A model generated the notes under the pieces. It was not told where the DNA came from, did not search any database, and saw only the letters and a list, made by a program, of their open reading frames with translations. A program made the position numbers and the translations under genes. A DNA stretch of 64,000 bases from Geosiphon pyriformis (taxonomy: Eukaryota; Glomeromycota; Glomeromycetes; Archaeosporales; Geosiphonaceae), in NCBI GenBank assembly GCA_016748015.1, contig JAAOMT010000710.1, positions 591,067 through 655,066 on the forward strand, in the 5' to 3' direction. Of the stretch, positions 1-11,361 are shown in pieces; positions within the stretch are counted from its first letter, which is position 1, and the number at the start of each line of letters is the position of its first letter.

Positions 1-229
1 GTTTACAGTGGCTTCCGTATACATAGCAGTGATTGGGCATTTTTTGTCCAATGCTGCTCTACTGAACATAGCCTCGTTTTCCTTTAATTCAAAAAGAAAA
101 ATAGCTGCGAGGCTGCAATCTTCAGTGGCAACTGCTGGTAGTATTGTCTGGCTCAATTTGTTGGAAGAATTTTTGGTTCTGTTTATGTTTCTACTATCAT
201 TGTTTCTGATAATTAGATTTTCCAGTATA
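1..229 (-). pseudogene. Element E-1: start of retropepsin (protease) region, runs off the window
   Basis: Read on the minus strand, this stretch resembles the segment just before the protease active site in A-2 (61960-62190), including an IFLFEL-type run and an AMYTEA motif. It follows the E-1 gag in the expected gag-protease order. The DSG active site lies beyond the left edge and cannot be judged. The open plus-strand frame here is only the antisense of this region. Confidence 0.7.
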
Positions 230-2110
230 TTAAAGTAAGTTTGTTAATAATTTTGATAGTTTGGATTGGTTTGCTGATTGGTTCCAGTGCAGTTTGAATT
301 CCTCTAAACCAATGTGTTCTGGTTCCACATGGGCTGATTTTGGGTCTCGGAATGCCAATTCAGATTGGCTATCATGGGCTGTTGCTGGTAAGCTCCTTGA
401 TTTTGATACATGGTGAGATATTGGCATGGTATTGACGTGTACTGGTTTCTGGGCATTTGGGGTGGTGCATAGTAATTATTTTCGTGTGCTTCCTGCATCA
501 TTTGTGTTTGACATTGACTAATCAAATGTCCTACATGTTTGCAAAAATGGCAGGTGCACATTTCTGTTCTGAATTTCTGGCATGACGAGCAATTATTTCA
601 ACTGTCACTGACTTTTTGGCTGCATCTTTAGGGTGGTTGGTATGTATTTCTTCTCAGATTTGAGATAAGGTAACTTTTTATTTTCTTAGAAAGTTCTTTC
701 CTTAATTGTGTTACTCTTTTTTCTAATGTTTCTGTCTTATTTTCTTCCATTACCATGTTAACCATTTGACTATGGTTAGCTTTTTTCTCAGCCGATTCAA
801 GAGCTCTGGCGAGTGTAACAGCTTCTGGTAAGGAATTAGGGTGGGCAGGGCATACTTTTCCTAAAATGCTGCTTTTTAATCCTCTAATAAACTGATTTAA
901 AACCTGAGGATCAATGTAGTATCCTTGTTCAATTGCTTCAATTTGACAGCGAATTCGATTGAATCAAGCAAGGTATTGGGTAACAGTTTCACTGGTATTT
1001 TGCTTGATAGTATTGAATTCGTTCTGTAGTTGGATTACGGCATTTGGATTACTAAAATACTCCAGAAGTGCATTTTTAAATTCGGCAAAGCTCATGAGTT
1101 TTGTTTCCAGGCTTTGATATCACAAGTCAACTGTGTCTTTCAGAAAGAAAGGTAATGTTTGAATTGCTTTTTGGTTGTTCCAGTTATTTGCTTAAATGGC
1201 TTTTTGTGCTTCTCTGAGCCATGTGTGCATGTCCGTTTCTTCTTCTTCTCCTGAAAAATCTGTTAGTCTTGCAATATATGGTGTGGCTATTTTATCGCTG
1301 TTTTCTGCTAGTGGGCTTATTGGTCTAAGAGGAGGTGGGATAATATTTCCTTGAGCATTCCTGAAGATGGCTTCTCTTATATCTGGTTCTTCTTCTTGAT
1401 CACAAGTTTCTTGGTTTCTGGACTGGCTGCTTGTTCCAGTAACCAGTCTTGTGATTGTTTTTTCACTGGTTTCTTTTTCGGATTCTGATTCAGACTCCTC
1501 TTCATGGTTTTCAAACCCTGTTCCAAATTTTGGCTGAAAAAAAGGGTTTTGGAATAGTGATGAATATCCTTCTGTAATTGGTATGTCTCCCCAGTTATAT
1601 TGTTTAATTTTATCAGTATAACTAGAAGTTCTTGGCGTTTGTGGAGTTGATGTTAATGATAATACAGCTTCTAATGGAATTTGTATCTTATTTTCTAGTA
1701 AAAAATGGTATAATTTATCTTCTGGTGAATAAATACGTTGTTTCTTTATTGATTGAGTGACAGTTTTCTTCGGTGTTTGAACAGATATTCCTAGTTTTTG
1801 CTGGTTACTTTCTTGATTAGTTTCTGAATTTTTTTTGGTTTTGTTGGCGCATTCTCTAATGTTTCCTGTGAATATTGGAAAATTTTTGTTGGCATATTGT
1901 TCAATTTCTCAATGAATTTTGACAATAGTTGTGGCTATTACTGCTACTTCTTTTGTAGTGTATTGTGATAATTTTCTATACAATCTAAGTTTTGCATCGT
2001 GTGGTTCTTCTTCTTTTCCTATATAATAATTTATTTTGGCATTGATATAATAAGTGAGGGCAGATTCTGCTGGACAACACCCTTATGGTAATCCAAGATC
2101 ACTTTGATTT
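230..2110 (-). pseudogene. Element E-1: Ty3/gypsy gag (decayed)
   Basis: Minus-strand translation gives a retrotransposon gag: an N-terminal region (about 2080-1250), a capsid-like core with the usual W...FFLKDT...YQSL...F..F..YF pattern (about 1230-800), and a CCHC zinc knuckle (CHFCKHVGHLISQC) near 510-560. The frame carries several stops at positions where the sister copies have Gln or Trp. Gag would form the particle that packages element RNA. It lies directly downstream of the E LTR at 2252-3125. No intact start codon is obvious. Confidence 0.8.
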
Positions 2111-2251
2111 TGTGTGTAAATAGCATGGCAGAATTCAAGAACAGTAAGATTAGGGGTTTTTTTTACCACTTTTGTTTCTTTTTTTTTAGTAATGAATTAT
2201 TACTAATTATTATTTCCTTTTTAATTTTCTTTCTTCATAAGGTTCACCAAA

Positions 2252-3125
2252 TGTTACGGAATGGTTTTCTTGTTATATTTAATTGCTGATATCCCGTTTT
2301 AATTGCAATCAGTCTTTCATGAGTTCCTTAATTCTATTTGTGTGATAATGTCACTGTTATACTGAAGGCTTTCTTTTTAATGTCGTGATGTAAGTTATTC
2401 TTCAATTTCTGATTGTTGTGTGTGTTTATGTACTTCTTTTTAGAGGCTGAACTGAAATTTACCCGCTGTCTGGAGTCTTCTCTGAGGCTATCTTTGCAAT
2501 TGCCTAATGTGTTTCTCTAATCTAGAAACACAGAATGTTAATGGCCTTTAGCACTTTTCCTAATTCTTACAATAAAGCTTTTATCAATTAGTAACAACAT
2601 GAATAATTTTGATCAAGGATTATTCTTCCAAGGGATTCAGTTGATGAATGATAGTTTCATTCAATAAATAATACAAGTAAGTTTCTTAATACTTTGGGTT
2701 GTGATAATTCAGTTTTAAATATTCTTTTTCATTTCTTTTTGATTTAAAGGTTTCTTGGGATATTTAATTTGAAAGTATGATTTAAAGTGGAGTTTGTTGG
2801 ATAAAATTGAATCTATTGCTTGATAAATTATGATTTTTATTACTTGATTTCTTTTTCTTAATATTAAAGCTACTGTATATATACATGTTTGTAGTTCTAC
2901 AAGAAAACACATTGTAATACTTTCTTTTTGATATTTCAACCTGGTGTTTGCTGCTATTACCAGTTGGTGTTGGCTGCTATTGTGAACTGGTGCTTGCTAC
3001 TATTGTGAAATGGTGTTTGCTATTATGTTAATCATTACCTTTCTAAGATTATTACTGCACTATATTATGATTGAATAGTTTATATTATTTTTATGATTCT
3101 TTTGCTAAATTCTTAAACTGTAACA
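2252..3125 (-). repeat. LTR of element E-1 (5' LTR, minus orientation)
   Basis: An 874-bp LTR with TGTTAC/TGTAACA ends. Its reverse complement matches 63423-64000 almost throughout, which identifies the family. On the gag side the end is followed by AA and then a CCA at 2247-2249: a primer binding site (TGGTGAACC on the minus strand) two bases inside the LTR. The outer end abuts ATGC at 3126-3129. A TATA-like run with CATGTATATATACAG in the related copy marks the probable core promoter near 2875-2890. Confidence 0.85.
2940..3030 (-). repeat. Short tandem repeats in the E LTR
   Basis: Four imperfect copies of a roughly 22-bp unit containing AACACCA and AATAGCAGC are seen on the minus strand. 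The same units are at 63530-63612 in the second E LTR. They lie upstream of the TATA-like run, in the U3 position. Confidence 0.7.
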
Positions 3126-3129
3126 ATGC

Positions 3130-4112
3130 TATTACTGGAGGTTTTTGGTCTCTTTTCTTAAATGTTGTTAATGTCTGTTTATTGCAAATTCACATTTTCT
3201 AGACGTAGTTAAACCTCTAGTAACTGAATTTATCTTCAAATTATTTCTTATAATTTGAATTGCTGAGCTTATAAGTAAAATGGCCAATTTCATGCCAGTT
3301 ACTTTATGTAGTTACATTGTAGTAAACATCAACTCTTTCCCAGGAATTGCTCATCTGGAAGCTCACTAAATGTATAGTTACTTTGCTGTGAAAGTCAACT
3401 TTTCTACAGGAATCTTGTCTGTAAGCTATCCTAATGATTGTAAATAAGAAAATACAAGAAAATAAAAGAAATGTAAAAGAAATATAATGCTGTTAAGGGA
3501 AACGTTTTCTATCCAGGCCTGGAGTTATTAACAGTTTACTGAAATTGGTAGCTAATCAATTTCAAAATGTTAGTTGGGTTTTTGGAGATTTTCTAAGTGC
3601 AATAATTAAAAAATTTGGTTTTTTGAATTATTTGATATTTATTTTTTTTTGTGTGTGTAAGAATGGTTCTAAGTAATAAATCTAAAGTAAGATACATTTT
3701 CTTGAAGAGAAAAGCTTTTCTTTTATACAACTTGTTATAGTACTAGTCTATAAACTTGTACTTTTTCTTTTTGCTCAAATTTCGGCAAACTAAAGATACA
3801 TTTTGATAAACTACAAGTTATTTCACTGAACTATTGATTAATTTGGGTGAACTATTCATAATTTTGGTGAATTTCTATAAATTTCGGCGAATTTCATATA
3901 AATTTTGGCAAATTTCTGTAAATTTCAGTGAATTTTAGAATGTTACAATCTTACTTTCTGTTGTACTAATTGGATTATTAATTGAATCGTGATATGTGAT
4001 AAATTGATTAAATAATAAGTAATAATTTGAATTAATATTAACATGTTAATTAATAATAGAAATTATAAGGATAATTTCATGCTAATTAATAGCTAAAATT
4101 CTACTGATAACA
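3130..4112 (-). mobile_element. Solo LTR of family A (A-1) with perfect 4-bp TSD
   Basis: A 983-bp LTR, minus orientation, alignable over its length with the A LTR at 59070-60033. It contains the family's repeats of the AAATTTCGGCGAA type at about 3780-3940. Both flanks carry ATGC (3126-3129 and 4113-4116), the mark of a clean insertion later reduced to a solo LTR by LTR-LTR recombination. It sits exactly four bases outside the end of the E-1 LTR, so it landed on that element's own flank. Confidence 0.85.
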
Positions 4113-4468
4113 ATGCAAGCCAGCAGATGATTTGCTTGTGAAGTCTGTAGCCATATGTAAATTAAGATGCCACACCAAGAAAGATCTCAACCAATTAATG
4201 TTCAATATCAAATCCTGTCAGAAATTTGGAGCCAGAACCAACTTCCCAATGCATATGATAAACTGACCTAAAAACATCTCAAACAAAATGTCTAAAATTA
4301 CCAGAAATGAATTCACCACCAGCTAAAAGGCAATGACCCTTCAAATAGAGGAGAAGATGTCAATCAAAGTTAAAAGCAACAACAGCAAGGGTATTTGCAC
4401 AATCATTTCCCATAATACCCGAGTGACTTTTTACTTTAATCCAATTTATTCTCAAATTTTTGCAACAA
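4113..4468 (-). pseudogene. LINE-a, 3' continuation: RNase H C-terminus and ORF2 tail
   Basis: Minus-strand translation begins with NLRINWIKVKSHSGIMGND, the C-terminal RNase H motif (K-x-H-S-G...N...A), and goes on into the LINE ORF2 tail (EVGSGSKFL, LHKQIICWLA). It continues in sense the RNase H that breaks off at 35374. The two parts join in frame when 4469-35373 is removed. Stops occur at ancestral Trp/Arg-type sites. Element E-1 with the A-1 LTR cuts it on the left. Confidence 0.85.
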
Positions 4469-4519
4469 ATAATATAGGGAAATAGTAGACCAATAAATAA
4501 ATAGTATGTAGTATATAAG

Positions 4520-4710
4520 CATATTGCTCAGCAATGTAGAGCAATGACAGAAATCACAGCACATTGCTCAGCAATATAGAGCAATGACAGAAAACACAGC
4601 ACATTGCTTAGCAATGTAAAGTGATGTTAAAAAATTAGGGCACATTGCTCAGCAATGAGAGCATTGCTCAAGAAATCATAGCACATTGCTTGGGAATGTG
4701 AGCAATCTTG
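4520..4710 (+). repeat. Palindromic repeat cluster in B LTR
   Basis: Five imperfect copies of a unit around ACATTGCTCAGCAATGT occur at about 30-45 bp spacing. Each is a short perfect or near-perfect hairpin. The cluster lies just upstream of the TATA box, and the same cluster is at about 34560-34750 in the 3' LTR. Confidence 0.8.
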
Positions 4711-4726
4711 TAGAACATCAATTATG

Positions 4727-4734
4727 TATATATA
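4727..4734 (+). promoter_or_regulatory. TATA box of B LTR
   Basis: TATATATA within GTATATATAGCAGTAG. The same context is in the C-family LTRs (24048, 33189, 43190), and a similar one is in the E LTR. It lies in mid-LTR, as expected for the U3/R boundary. Confidence 0.6.
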
Positions 4735-5333
4735 GCAGTAGTGTTAGAAGTAGAAAAATCAGAATCCTTCAGTTAGTAATCTTCCCTCCACAAATATTAA
4801 ATAAATAAATCATTTACCATCCAAATCCACTCTCCACTATCAACACTTCATGTTGATAGTAATTGATACTTAACTATGCTGAAACAATAGCTCTTGATCA
4901 TGACTATTGACGAGATACTAACTTGTGCATTGCCTTGGTTCATTTTTTTATTTTCTTTTATTTTTCTCTTTCTTTGATTTTTTATTGTTAAATACTAATA
5001 GATTAAGGATTAAAGTGCTGAATAATTGATGTCATGGATAGCCTGGTAAAAGACCCAGAAATAAGGATAAAATTATATATATATTAATGGATAGCTTACT
5101 AGAAAGGATGACTGCCAGAATAAACCAGCCACCAAGCTGAAGACAGAAATTGGGAACACAACTCACCAACCAACTACATCATTATTGAATCTCTGTCCAT
5201 TATACAAAGAACTCAACTCTAAAATCTTCAAATACAACTAATGTACTAGTATCACTAGCATTGTCAAGATATTGAGCACCAAGTTACAGATTTGTTATTT
5301 GATTTGAGACCCCAAATAATCATCTCTAACATT

Positions 5334-5350
5334 TGGTGCTCCCTGTGAGG
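5334..5350 (+). other. Primer binding site of B
   Basis: TGGTGCTCCCTGTGAGG starts two bases after the LTR end. D (minus) has the same TGGTGCTCCCTG, and C1 differs by one C-to-T. It predicts a primer tRNA whose 3' end reads CAGGGAGCACCA. The tRNA identity was not determined. Confidence 0.6.
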
Positions 5351-5394
5351 TATAATTCTACAGAAAACCAGCACCAACAACATCCACCCAAACA

Positions 5395-7190
5395 GTGGCA
5401 GAATCCAAAAAAACAGGAACAAACCATTTAGGATTCACAAAATTCTTATTTCAACACTACTGTCAACATTTAGAATTAATTGACAACCACTTATCAGCAG
5501 AATCAGCTTTCAATTTCTACATCCACGAAAGAATTTTATATTTACTAAGAGTACCAGTAAAAACTGACTCAGCCAGAGGAAACTTCTACAATGAATTAAT
5601 CCAGAATACCAACCTACCAACAAATTACAACTTCACAGCAATCCTTACTGAAATTAATAAAGAAATTGAAATTCACACTTAACAAAGATATCCAATTACC
5701 TATGCAAACAAAGGCAAAGGAAAATTACAAACACAAACAGTAACACCTCAAAAGATACAACCACCTATTTGGAAGAAAACAAAAGTTGAATCACCAACTA
5801 ATCTATCATACTACTATACACCTAGAAGTGTCATCAATATTACATCAACAGGCGCATTCACATCAAACATAACATCAATTTTTGGATGATTTCTATTTCA
5901 GAGTAAACAAAGAAAAAAAGATCTTCTAGAACCATACAGTGCGTATTTCAAAGAATTTAAGTCTTGATTGCTTATGCCATTAGGACTTTGATCTCTGCTA
6001 TCCCAACCAGATTTCAGAACCACAAGTCTCTGAAAAGTAACGGAATCAGAAGAGGAAGAAGAAGAATCTGAAGATCAAGAATTCACTTACCAGAATCTGA
6101 TCACTAAAAATTCAGAAATTGAAACCCCAAACTTTCAGACTTAGCAAAATCTAAATTTAGAAAATCCGGAAATTGAAACTCCAAATTTTCAAATGCAACA
6201 CGATCAGAACAATTAAAACCCTAACATTAATAATCAACAACACTTACCTCCAGTAATTGTAAGCAATCTACACCCAGCTCCACCAATGAACAGCAATAAC
6301 AGCCACTTCAACCATCTCAACTACCATAGCAGCTGCTTCTACAGCCACAACCACAACTTCAACAACCAAACTTGGATTCAATGGCCTATGCTCCAATAGC
6401 AAAACTTGAGAAATTCACTGGCAAAGAGAACGATATCCAAATATGGCTTAATGATATAGAAAAAGCCATAGCAGCTAATATATGGAATGATGCCAAAGTC
6501 ATGCAAGCCATCTTATATTTTCTCCAGGATACTGCCAATTCATGGTACCAAAGTCTGATCAACAAACTCCAAGATTTTAATGCATTTAAAATAGAGTTCT
6601 TAGGATACTTCAGCAACAATAACAGCATTAACAGGCTAGTAAACACCTTTACTATCATCAAACAAAGAGAAAATAAAGCAGTTACTACTTATTTAAGATG
6701 CTTCCATAAGAATCTGCACTAGATCTAAGCTATTAACACCAATTATTTCACAGTAACCCAGATCCTAAATCAGTTTATTCACGGATTATGCAGTAGCATC
6801 CTACAATGCATACATTCAATGCATCCCATCAATCTGCAAGCAGCTGTCACAAATGCCAGAAATTTTGAAGCCACTAAACTCGAAGCTAACCATGTCCAAG
6901 CTGTTAATCTAGTAATAAATGAATCATCTGAATTGGATTCCAAATTGAAACAATTTAGTGATTCCATCAATCAGAAATTAGAGAGATACTTAGCTGACAA
7001 TCATGCCATTTATCAACCACCACAATGATGCAATAATTCTGGAAACACAAATCACTTCTAGAATCAGTCACGTCTATCATCATTGACCAATCAATAGTAA
7101 CAACAGAAAATGCATGTTTGCTACTATTGTGGTAAACAAGAACACTTACAAATTGATTGCCACCATTGCTTAAATAACTAACAATTGGGA
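5395..7190 (+). pseudogene. Element B gag (decayed)
   Basis: The N-terminal part (5395-5682) is open from a GTG where an ATG would be expected. The capsid core (6372-6722 and onward) has FTGKENDIQIWLNDIEKAI and the W/F pattern of Retrotrans_gag. The CCHC knuckle (CYYCGKQEHLQIDC) is near 7110-7165. The core is in the same frame as the protease and dUTPase downstream, implying a single gag-pol reading frame. Stops replace Gln and Trp codons of the C1 copy. Confidence 0.82.
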
Positions 7191-7481
7191 AATCAATATC
7201 AAAACTCCAATCACCAGTTTCAAATTCTGAATAACCTTCTAAACTCAGAACCATATCATCAGAATTACTTACTTATGACACAACAGCCACCTTATCAACT
7301 ACCAGTATATTAAATGCCAATTTATTAACTGATAACACTAGCAATTTATCAGCCACAGTCATAATCTATTTATTAGCTGCAGTTTCAGGTAATATATCAA
7401 CCCCAACAAATACAAACACTGCCACCAAACTTACCTCAAAATAGAACCCAAAGGCTGAGATCGACTCAACAAAGCTGGAGA

Positions 7482-8249
7482 TTGTCAATAATAATCCACC
7501 AATTGATCTCCAGTTCTTCTACACAACCAGCAGAATCTAGACAATGGAATTCGGGCACCGAGTATGCCCAAAACCCAAATTCCCAGAACTATTTAAGTCT
7601 ACTGGCTACTCCAGAAGATGCTCAACCCAATAACCTGGAAACCAACCAACACCCAACCCTTACCAGCAACATTCCGCCAGCTACTATTACCGAGAACAAA
7701 TTATTGGATGTCATCTTCCCATTTGAACTCGAAGAACTGTCGACCATGCCATTATTTAGTGGAGCCGTTCTAGAAGAAAAACCTATTACTGTCATGTACA
7801 CTGATATTAAAATTAATGGCCACTCCATCAAACTGATCTTAGACAGTGAATCAGTTGGCAGCATCATTATAAAACAACTCATAGACCAATTAGGTCGCCA
7901 AGTTGATCATGCTGCTAGCACCAGGATTATAACCATTAATGAAGCAACCAAAACTTCTATTGGTGAGATTGATGACTTCTCTTTTGAAGTCAATGGCATT
8001 ATCATTCTCATTAAAGTCCTAGTGATAGAAGCAACCCAATATCAGACATTAGTAAGAAATGACTGGTTATCTAAAACCAACGTCATACTGGACTGGACAA
8101 TGCAGAAGCTCCAACTGAGCCAAAATGGTCAACACACATGTGTACCAGCCACATATGGCCATTTCAAGACCACTAACTCAACAACACCACTAATCGAATT
8201 CAAAGAAAAAGAAAAAAAATTTATCTGGGAAGCCTATCAAGTTTCCTGA
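7482..8249 (+). pseudogene. Element B retropepsin-like protease
   Basis: A 255-residue open stretch that aligns with C1, D and A-2 proteases. A Pro/Gln-rich lead is followed by the retropepsin fold, with the active-site loop at about residue 118-128 and a second hydrophobic loop (EATQYQTLVRNDWL). The catalytic motif, LDSGS in A-2 and C1, reads LDSES here: a Gly-to-Glu change explained by one G-to-A, probably inactivating. The enzyme would process the gag-pol polyprotein in the particle. Confidence 0.85.
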
Positions 8250-9374
8250 GCTGACATAGAACACAACAAGCTGCTGTCAGTACCTTTGTGGAATGACAAT
8301 AGCAAAGGAAAGCAAAGAGAAAAACTTACCTGAAATGCTGACTAAAACTGGGAAACCAACCACAATTCAGAAGAGCCAGCTTGGAAATAAGAATAAAAGA
8401 CAAAAGAAAAAAGAAAGAGAAAGAAAGAAGAATCAATATCCACCAGCACCACTACATATAATTCCTACACTATACTACAACAATCTGCTTATCATCACCC
8501 AAAACTGGTGTGTGTTGATTAAGACAAAAAATTGTCATCAATGGGCACTTGCTATGATGACGATAAGAAGTATACTTCAACAACCAAATTCTATTGTCAC
8601 TCATACATTCTTGAACGTTTTGGAAGACCAAAATGAGTAGGAAAATAGGATAACAAACCCTGGAGAAACTCTTCTGGATGAAGGAATGTGGAATAACATT
8701 TCTGGATAAGGAGGAATGTGTGACAAATTATGTTAATACACAATTCTTATAAGCAACTGGATAAGAAAAGAAATGCCCATAAACACTGTCTGGAGATAAG
8801 CCATCAAACGTCTGGACAGGTGTCCACATAACAATAACAAAATCTGGCAAATGACACTCGCCAAAATCAAAAAAGTGACCCCAGAAGAAATAAAAACAAT
8901 TAAAAATAATCCACCTGAATCTATAGAACTTGACTGGGACCCAGAACCAGTCATAAATCTCCTAGATCCAGAACAATTCCATGAATATTATCAAGAGCTA
9001 GCACCTACCAGAAAAGAACAAGAGCAGCATTTGGAGTAGTTGAATACTTAATTATGTCAACATTGCTTAATTCTCTGTGACTTTTAATATTGTAATGAGT
9101 GTGACCTCATTTACAATCCATCATCATGCATGATCTACATGATCCCAGAAGAAGAACCAATCAGCAGTTGTACATCAGAACAAAATTGGTTTTCAATCCC
9201 AATTCAAACTCTAACAATAATAATGATGAAAACACCAGTTCCAGCTCTGCACAATATAGCAACAAGGATATCAATGATTCAGACTCTAATTTAAACTCCA
9301 AAATATACATTGTGCTTTCTGATCTCTTTAAGGAGCAAGAACTCAAATGATATAATGATAATAATGAAGGTATT
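8250..9374 (+). pseudogene. Element B Cys-rich linker (decayed)
   Basis: It corresponds to C1 27561-28636. Traces of the first CxxC pair (8505-8625), the TIKNNPPESIELDWD segment (8851-9039) and the third CxxC module (about 9055-9125) are visible through frame changes and stops. It is followed by an acidic Ser/Asn-rich linker before the dUTPase. See the C1 entry for the module layout. Confidence 0.65.
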
Positions 9375-10151
9375 ATGCTAGAATGCGTACATGATACTAA
9401 CACAAGGTTTGATCTGAGATATCCAGGAAAAGAAACCATCAAATTGGAACCAAATTCATGCACATATATTGATTTCAAAATAGCTCTGAAAATTCCAACA
9501 ACAATTATGGTTCAACTAGCATTTAGGAGTAGTTTAGTAAAAAAAGGAATCAACATCAGAGGAAGGATAATTGATGCAGGATACTTAAGAAATATCATTG
9601 CCATGTTACAAAATGATTCAGAAAAAGCCTATATTATAGAACCAAATGAAAAAATAGCACAGGCAATATTTTTACCTCTGGTGAAAATAGCTCAGTTAGT
9701 TTCAGTGAGAAAGAGGGAAGAACTAGGTATAATAGCAAGAGAGATACAGGGATTTGGATTAATGAGTAGAATAGACATACCAGTCAATATGGCAAAAGAA
9801 GAAATCATTGACAAAGAAAAAATTATCTCAACTCGTCAATCAATTTCCATTCCACCATATGACCAGTATATATTAGCCATAAAAAGAGAAGTAAAGAATC
9901 AAACTCAGTTGTTTGAAGTAAAGACCACTATTTGCAAATCAAGAGAGATTGAACTCACTAATCTCTATATATTAGCCAAAAATATCAAAATTCCCATCTA
10001 CAACACAATAAGAAGTGTTATTAAAATACCAAAAGGAATCATCATTGGATATTTAACCACCAAAGTTGAGAATCAATCACCAAATCACATTCCAGATTTT
10101 CCACAGCTTTGTGGATATGTGGACATTACATCACAAACCATTTATGGATGA
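9375..10151 (+). pseudogene. Element B dUTPase-like domain and linker
   Basis: This is the longest uninterrupted dUTPase copy here (258 residues). Motifs are visible in order: TRFDLRYPG near the start (motif 1), FRSSLVKKGI (motif 2), IIDAGY with the catalytic Asp and the Tyr (motif 3), NEKIAQAIF (motif 4), and QGFG (motif 5; the Ser/Thr-Gly part is altered to LMS). Trimeric dUTPases convert dUTP to dUMP and PPi. The C-terminal half (YILAIKREVKN... CGYVDITSQTIYG) leads to RT. It is in frame with protease and gag. Confidence 0.82.
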
Positions 10152-10716
10152 AGCAAATATTATCTGCTCCAACTGGAACAATTGGAACAGATAAACATGG
10201 GGAATTTAGACTCACTCCAACAGATGCAACTAAAGATGTTACTCAATAAATTCAATGACATCTTTGCCAGTAAAAATAAATTTGGCAGAACCAACATAAT
10301 CTAGCATTAGATTAAAACTGAAGATACAATGCCAATTAAACAAAAAACATACAGAGTACCATCAGCTAGTCATGAGATTATTCATCAAGAAATCAACTGG
10401 ATGCTTAACAATAGGCTAATTCAGCCATCAATGAATCCATGGTCGTTACCAGTAGTACTAGTCCATAAGAAGAATGGAAAAATCCGTTTTTGTGTAGATT
10501 ACTAGAAACTGAATAGAGTAACTAAAGATAATAATTATCCAACTCCAAAGATCCAAGAACTATTCAATGCTTTTGGAGGAAATAAATAGTTCTCAACACT
10601 AGATTTAGATAGTGGTTACTAGCAAGTAGCCATAAACCCAGCTGACAAAAAGAAAACAGCATTTATCACAAAAGAGGGAAATTTTAAGTTTGAAGTCATG
10701 CCATTTGGTTTGATGA
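10152..10716 (+). pseudogene. Element B reverse transcriptase, N-terminal part
   Basis: RT fingers/palm start is seen: TYRVPSASHEI, SLPVVLVHKKNGKIRFCVDY, FSTLDLDSGY, and GNFKFEVMPFGL at the end. Several stops are present, for example after FCVDY. Element D cuts it at MPFGL; the next residues (MNAPATF) resume at 21481. Confidence 0.85.
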
Positions 10717-11344
10717 TATTACAGGTAAACTTGATAGGTATGGGAAATAGTAACGTTTGGTGCTCTCAATTATTAACAATGCATCTTCCACGTAATTTTG
10801 TTGGCTTAGTCTTGATTATCAGTCTTTAAAGATCTATTTCTGGATGTGAATTTACTTGTTGAGTTTTTTTGTTATAAGGCACAGAGTTTGTCTTTTGTCA
10901 ATTGCAATGTTTTTTATAGATGAAATAAGGAGGATAATAAATAATAAAGGGTTATAGATATTTGATTCTTGTCTAAAAGTTCGTATCTATCTGTCTGTCT
11001 GTCTTTTCTAACTTCTACAACTACTTGCTTTTATACATTTTTTTGGTTTTACAGGATTGCTTTCAATTGTCTCACTATTGCTAGCTATTGCTTTGTTATT
11101 TCTGTTATTGCTTTGTTTTTCTATATTATCACTAGTTATTCTATGTTATAACATATTATCTGACATTATTATATGTTATTCTGTGTTATCCTGCATTATA
11201 ACACATTATCCTACATTATTACATGCTATTCTGTGTTATAACATGTTATCCTACATTATAACGCATTATCCAATATTATTGTACTATTCTGTATTATGTC
11301 ATATTTTTTCATAACTTTGGATTGGTTTTTCTATTCAGGTAACA
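10717..11344 (-). repeat. D LTR, left copy (3' LTR), internally deleted
   Basis: A 628-bp LTR with TATTAC (from TGTTAC) and GGTAACA ends. It matches 20417-21480 except that about 430 bp (20630-21060 in the other copy) is missing. It contains the same GTTATAACACATTAT-type repeats at about 11060-11300. Confidence 0.85.
11060..11300. repeat. D LTR short repeats (TTATNACANNTTAT type)
   Basis: About ten imperfect copies of a 14-17-bp unit around CATTATAACACATTATCC. The counterpart lies at 21230-21430. Frames across it look like hydrophobic peptides, but this is compositional. Confidence 0.7.
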
Positions 11345-11361
11345 TTATTCCTCTCTTTTTA
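11345..11361 (-). other. Polypurine tract of D
   Basis: On the minus strand, AAAAAGAGAGGAATAA directly precedes the 3' LTR, overlapping the stop codon of the env-position ORF. This is the usual site for plus-strand priming. Confidence 0.7.

Larger units (their letters stand above)
4469..5331 (+). repeat. 5' LTR of element B
   Basis: It is about 863 bp and ends in CTAACA, followed by the PBS. It aligns with 34491-35373 from the AATATAGGGAAATAGTAG region onward. Its extreme 5' end is lost: LINE sequence runs straight into it at 4468. Confidence 0.85.

Noticed and set aside
4520-4710. CRISPR-like array of evenly spaced palindromes
   Set aside because: Repeats diverge, spacers are not unique, and the same cluster is in the partner LTR; it is LTR-internal.
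5395-10716. Reading the many retroelement stops as a genome-wide recoded code
   Set aside because: TAA, TAG and TGA all occur, at both Gln and Trp sites, with frameshifts; the kinase gene uses TGG for Trp. This is decay, unlike the TGA-only pattern at 52096-53095.
10969-11314. Open frames encoding very hydrophobic Leu/Ile-rich peptides (also 21183-21377)
   Set aside because: They lie in the T-rich tandem repeats of the D LTRs; the hydrophobicity comes from composition and both LTRs show it. Not membrane proteins.
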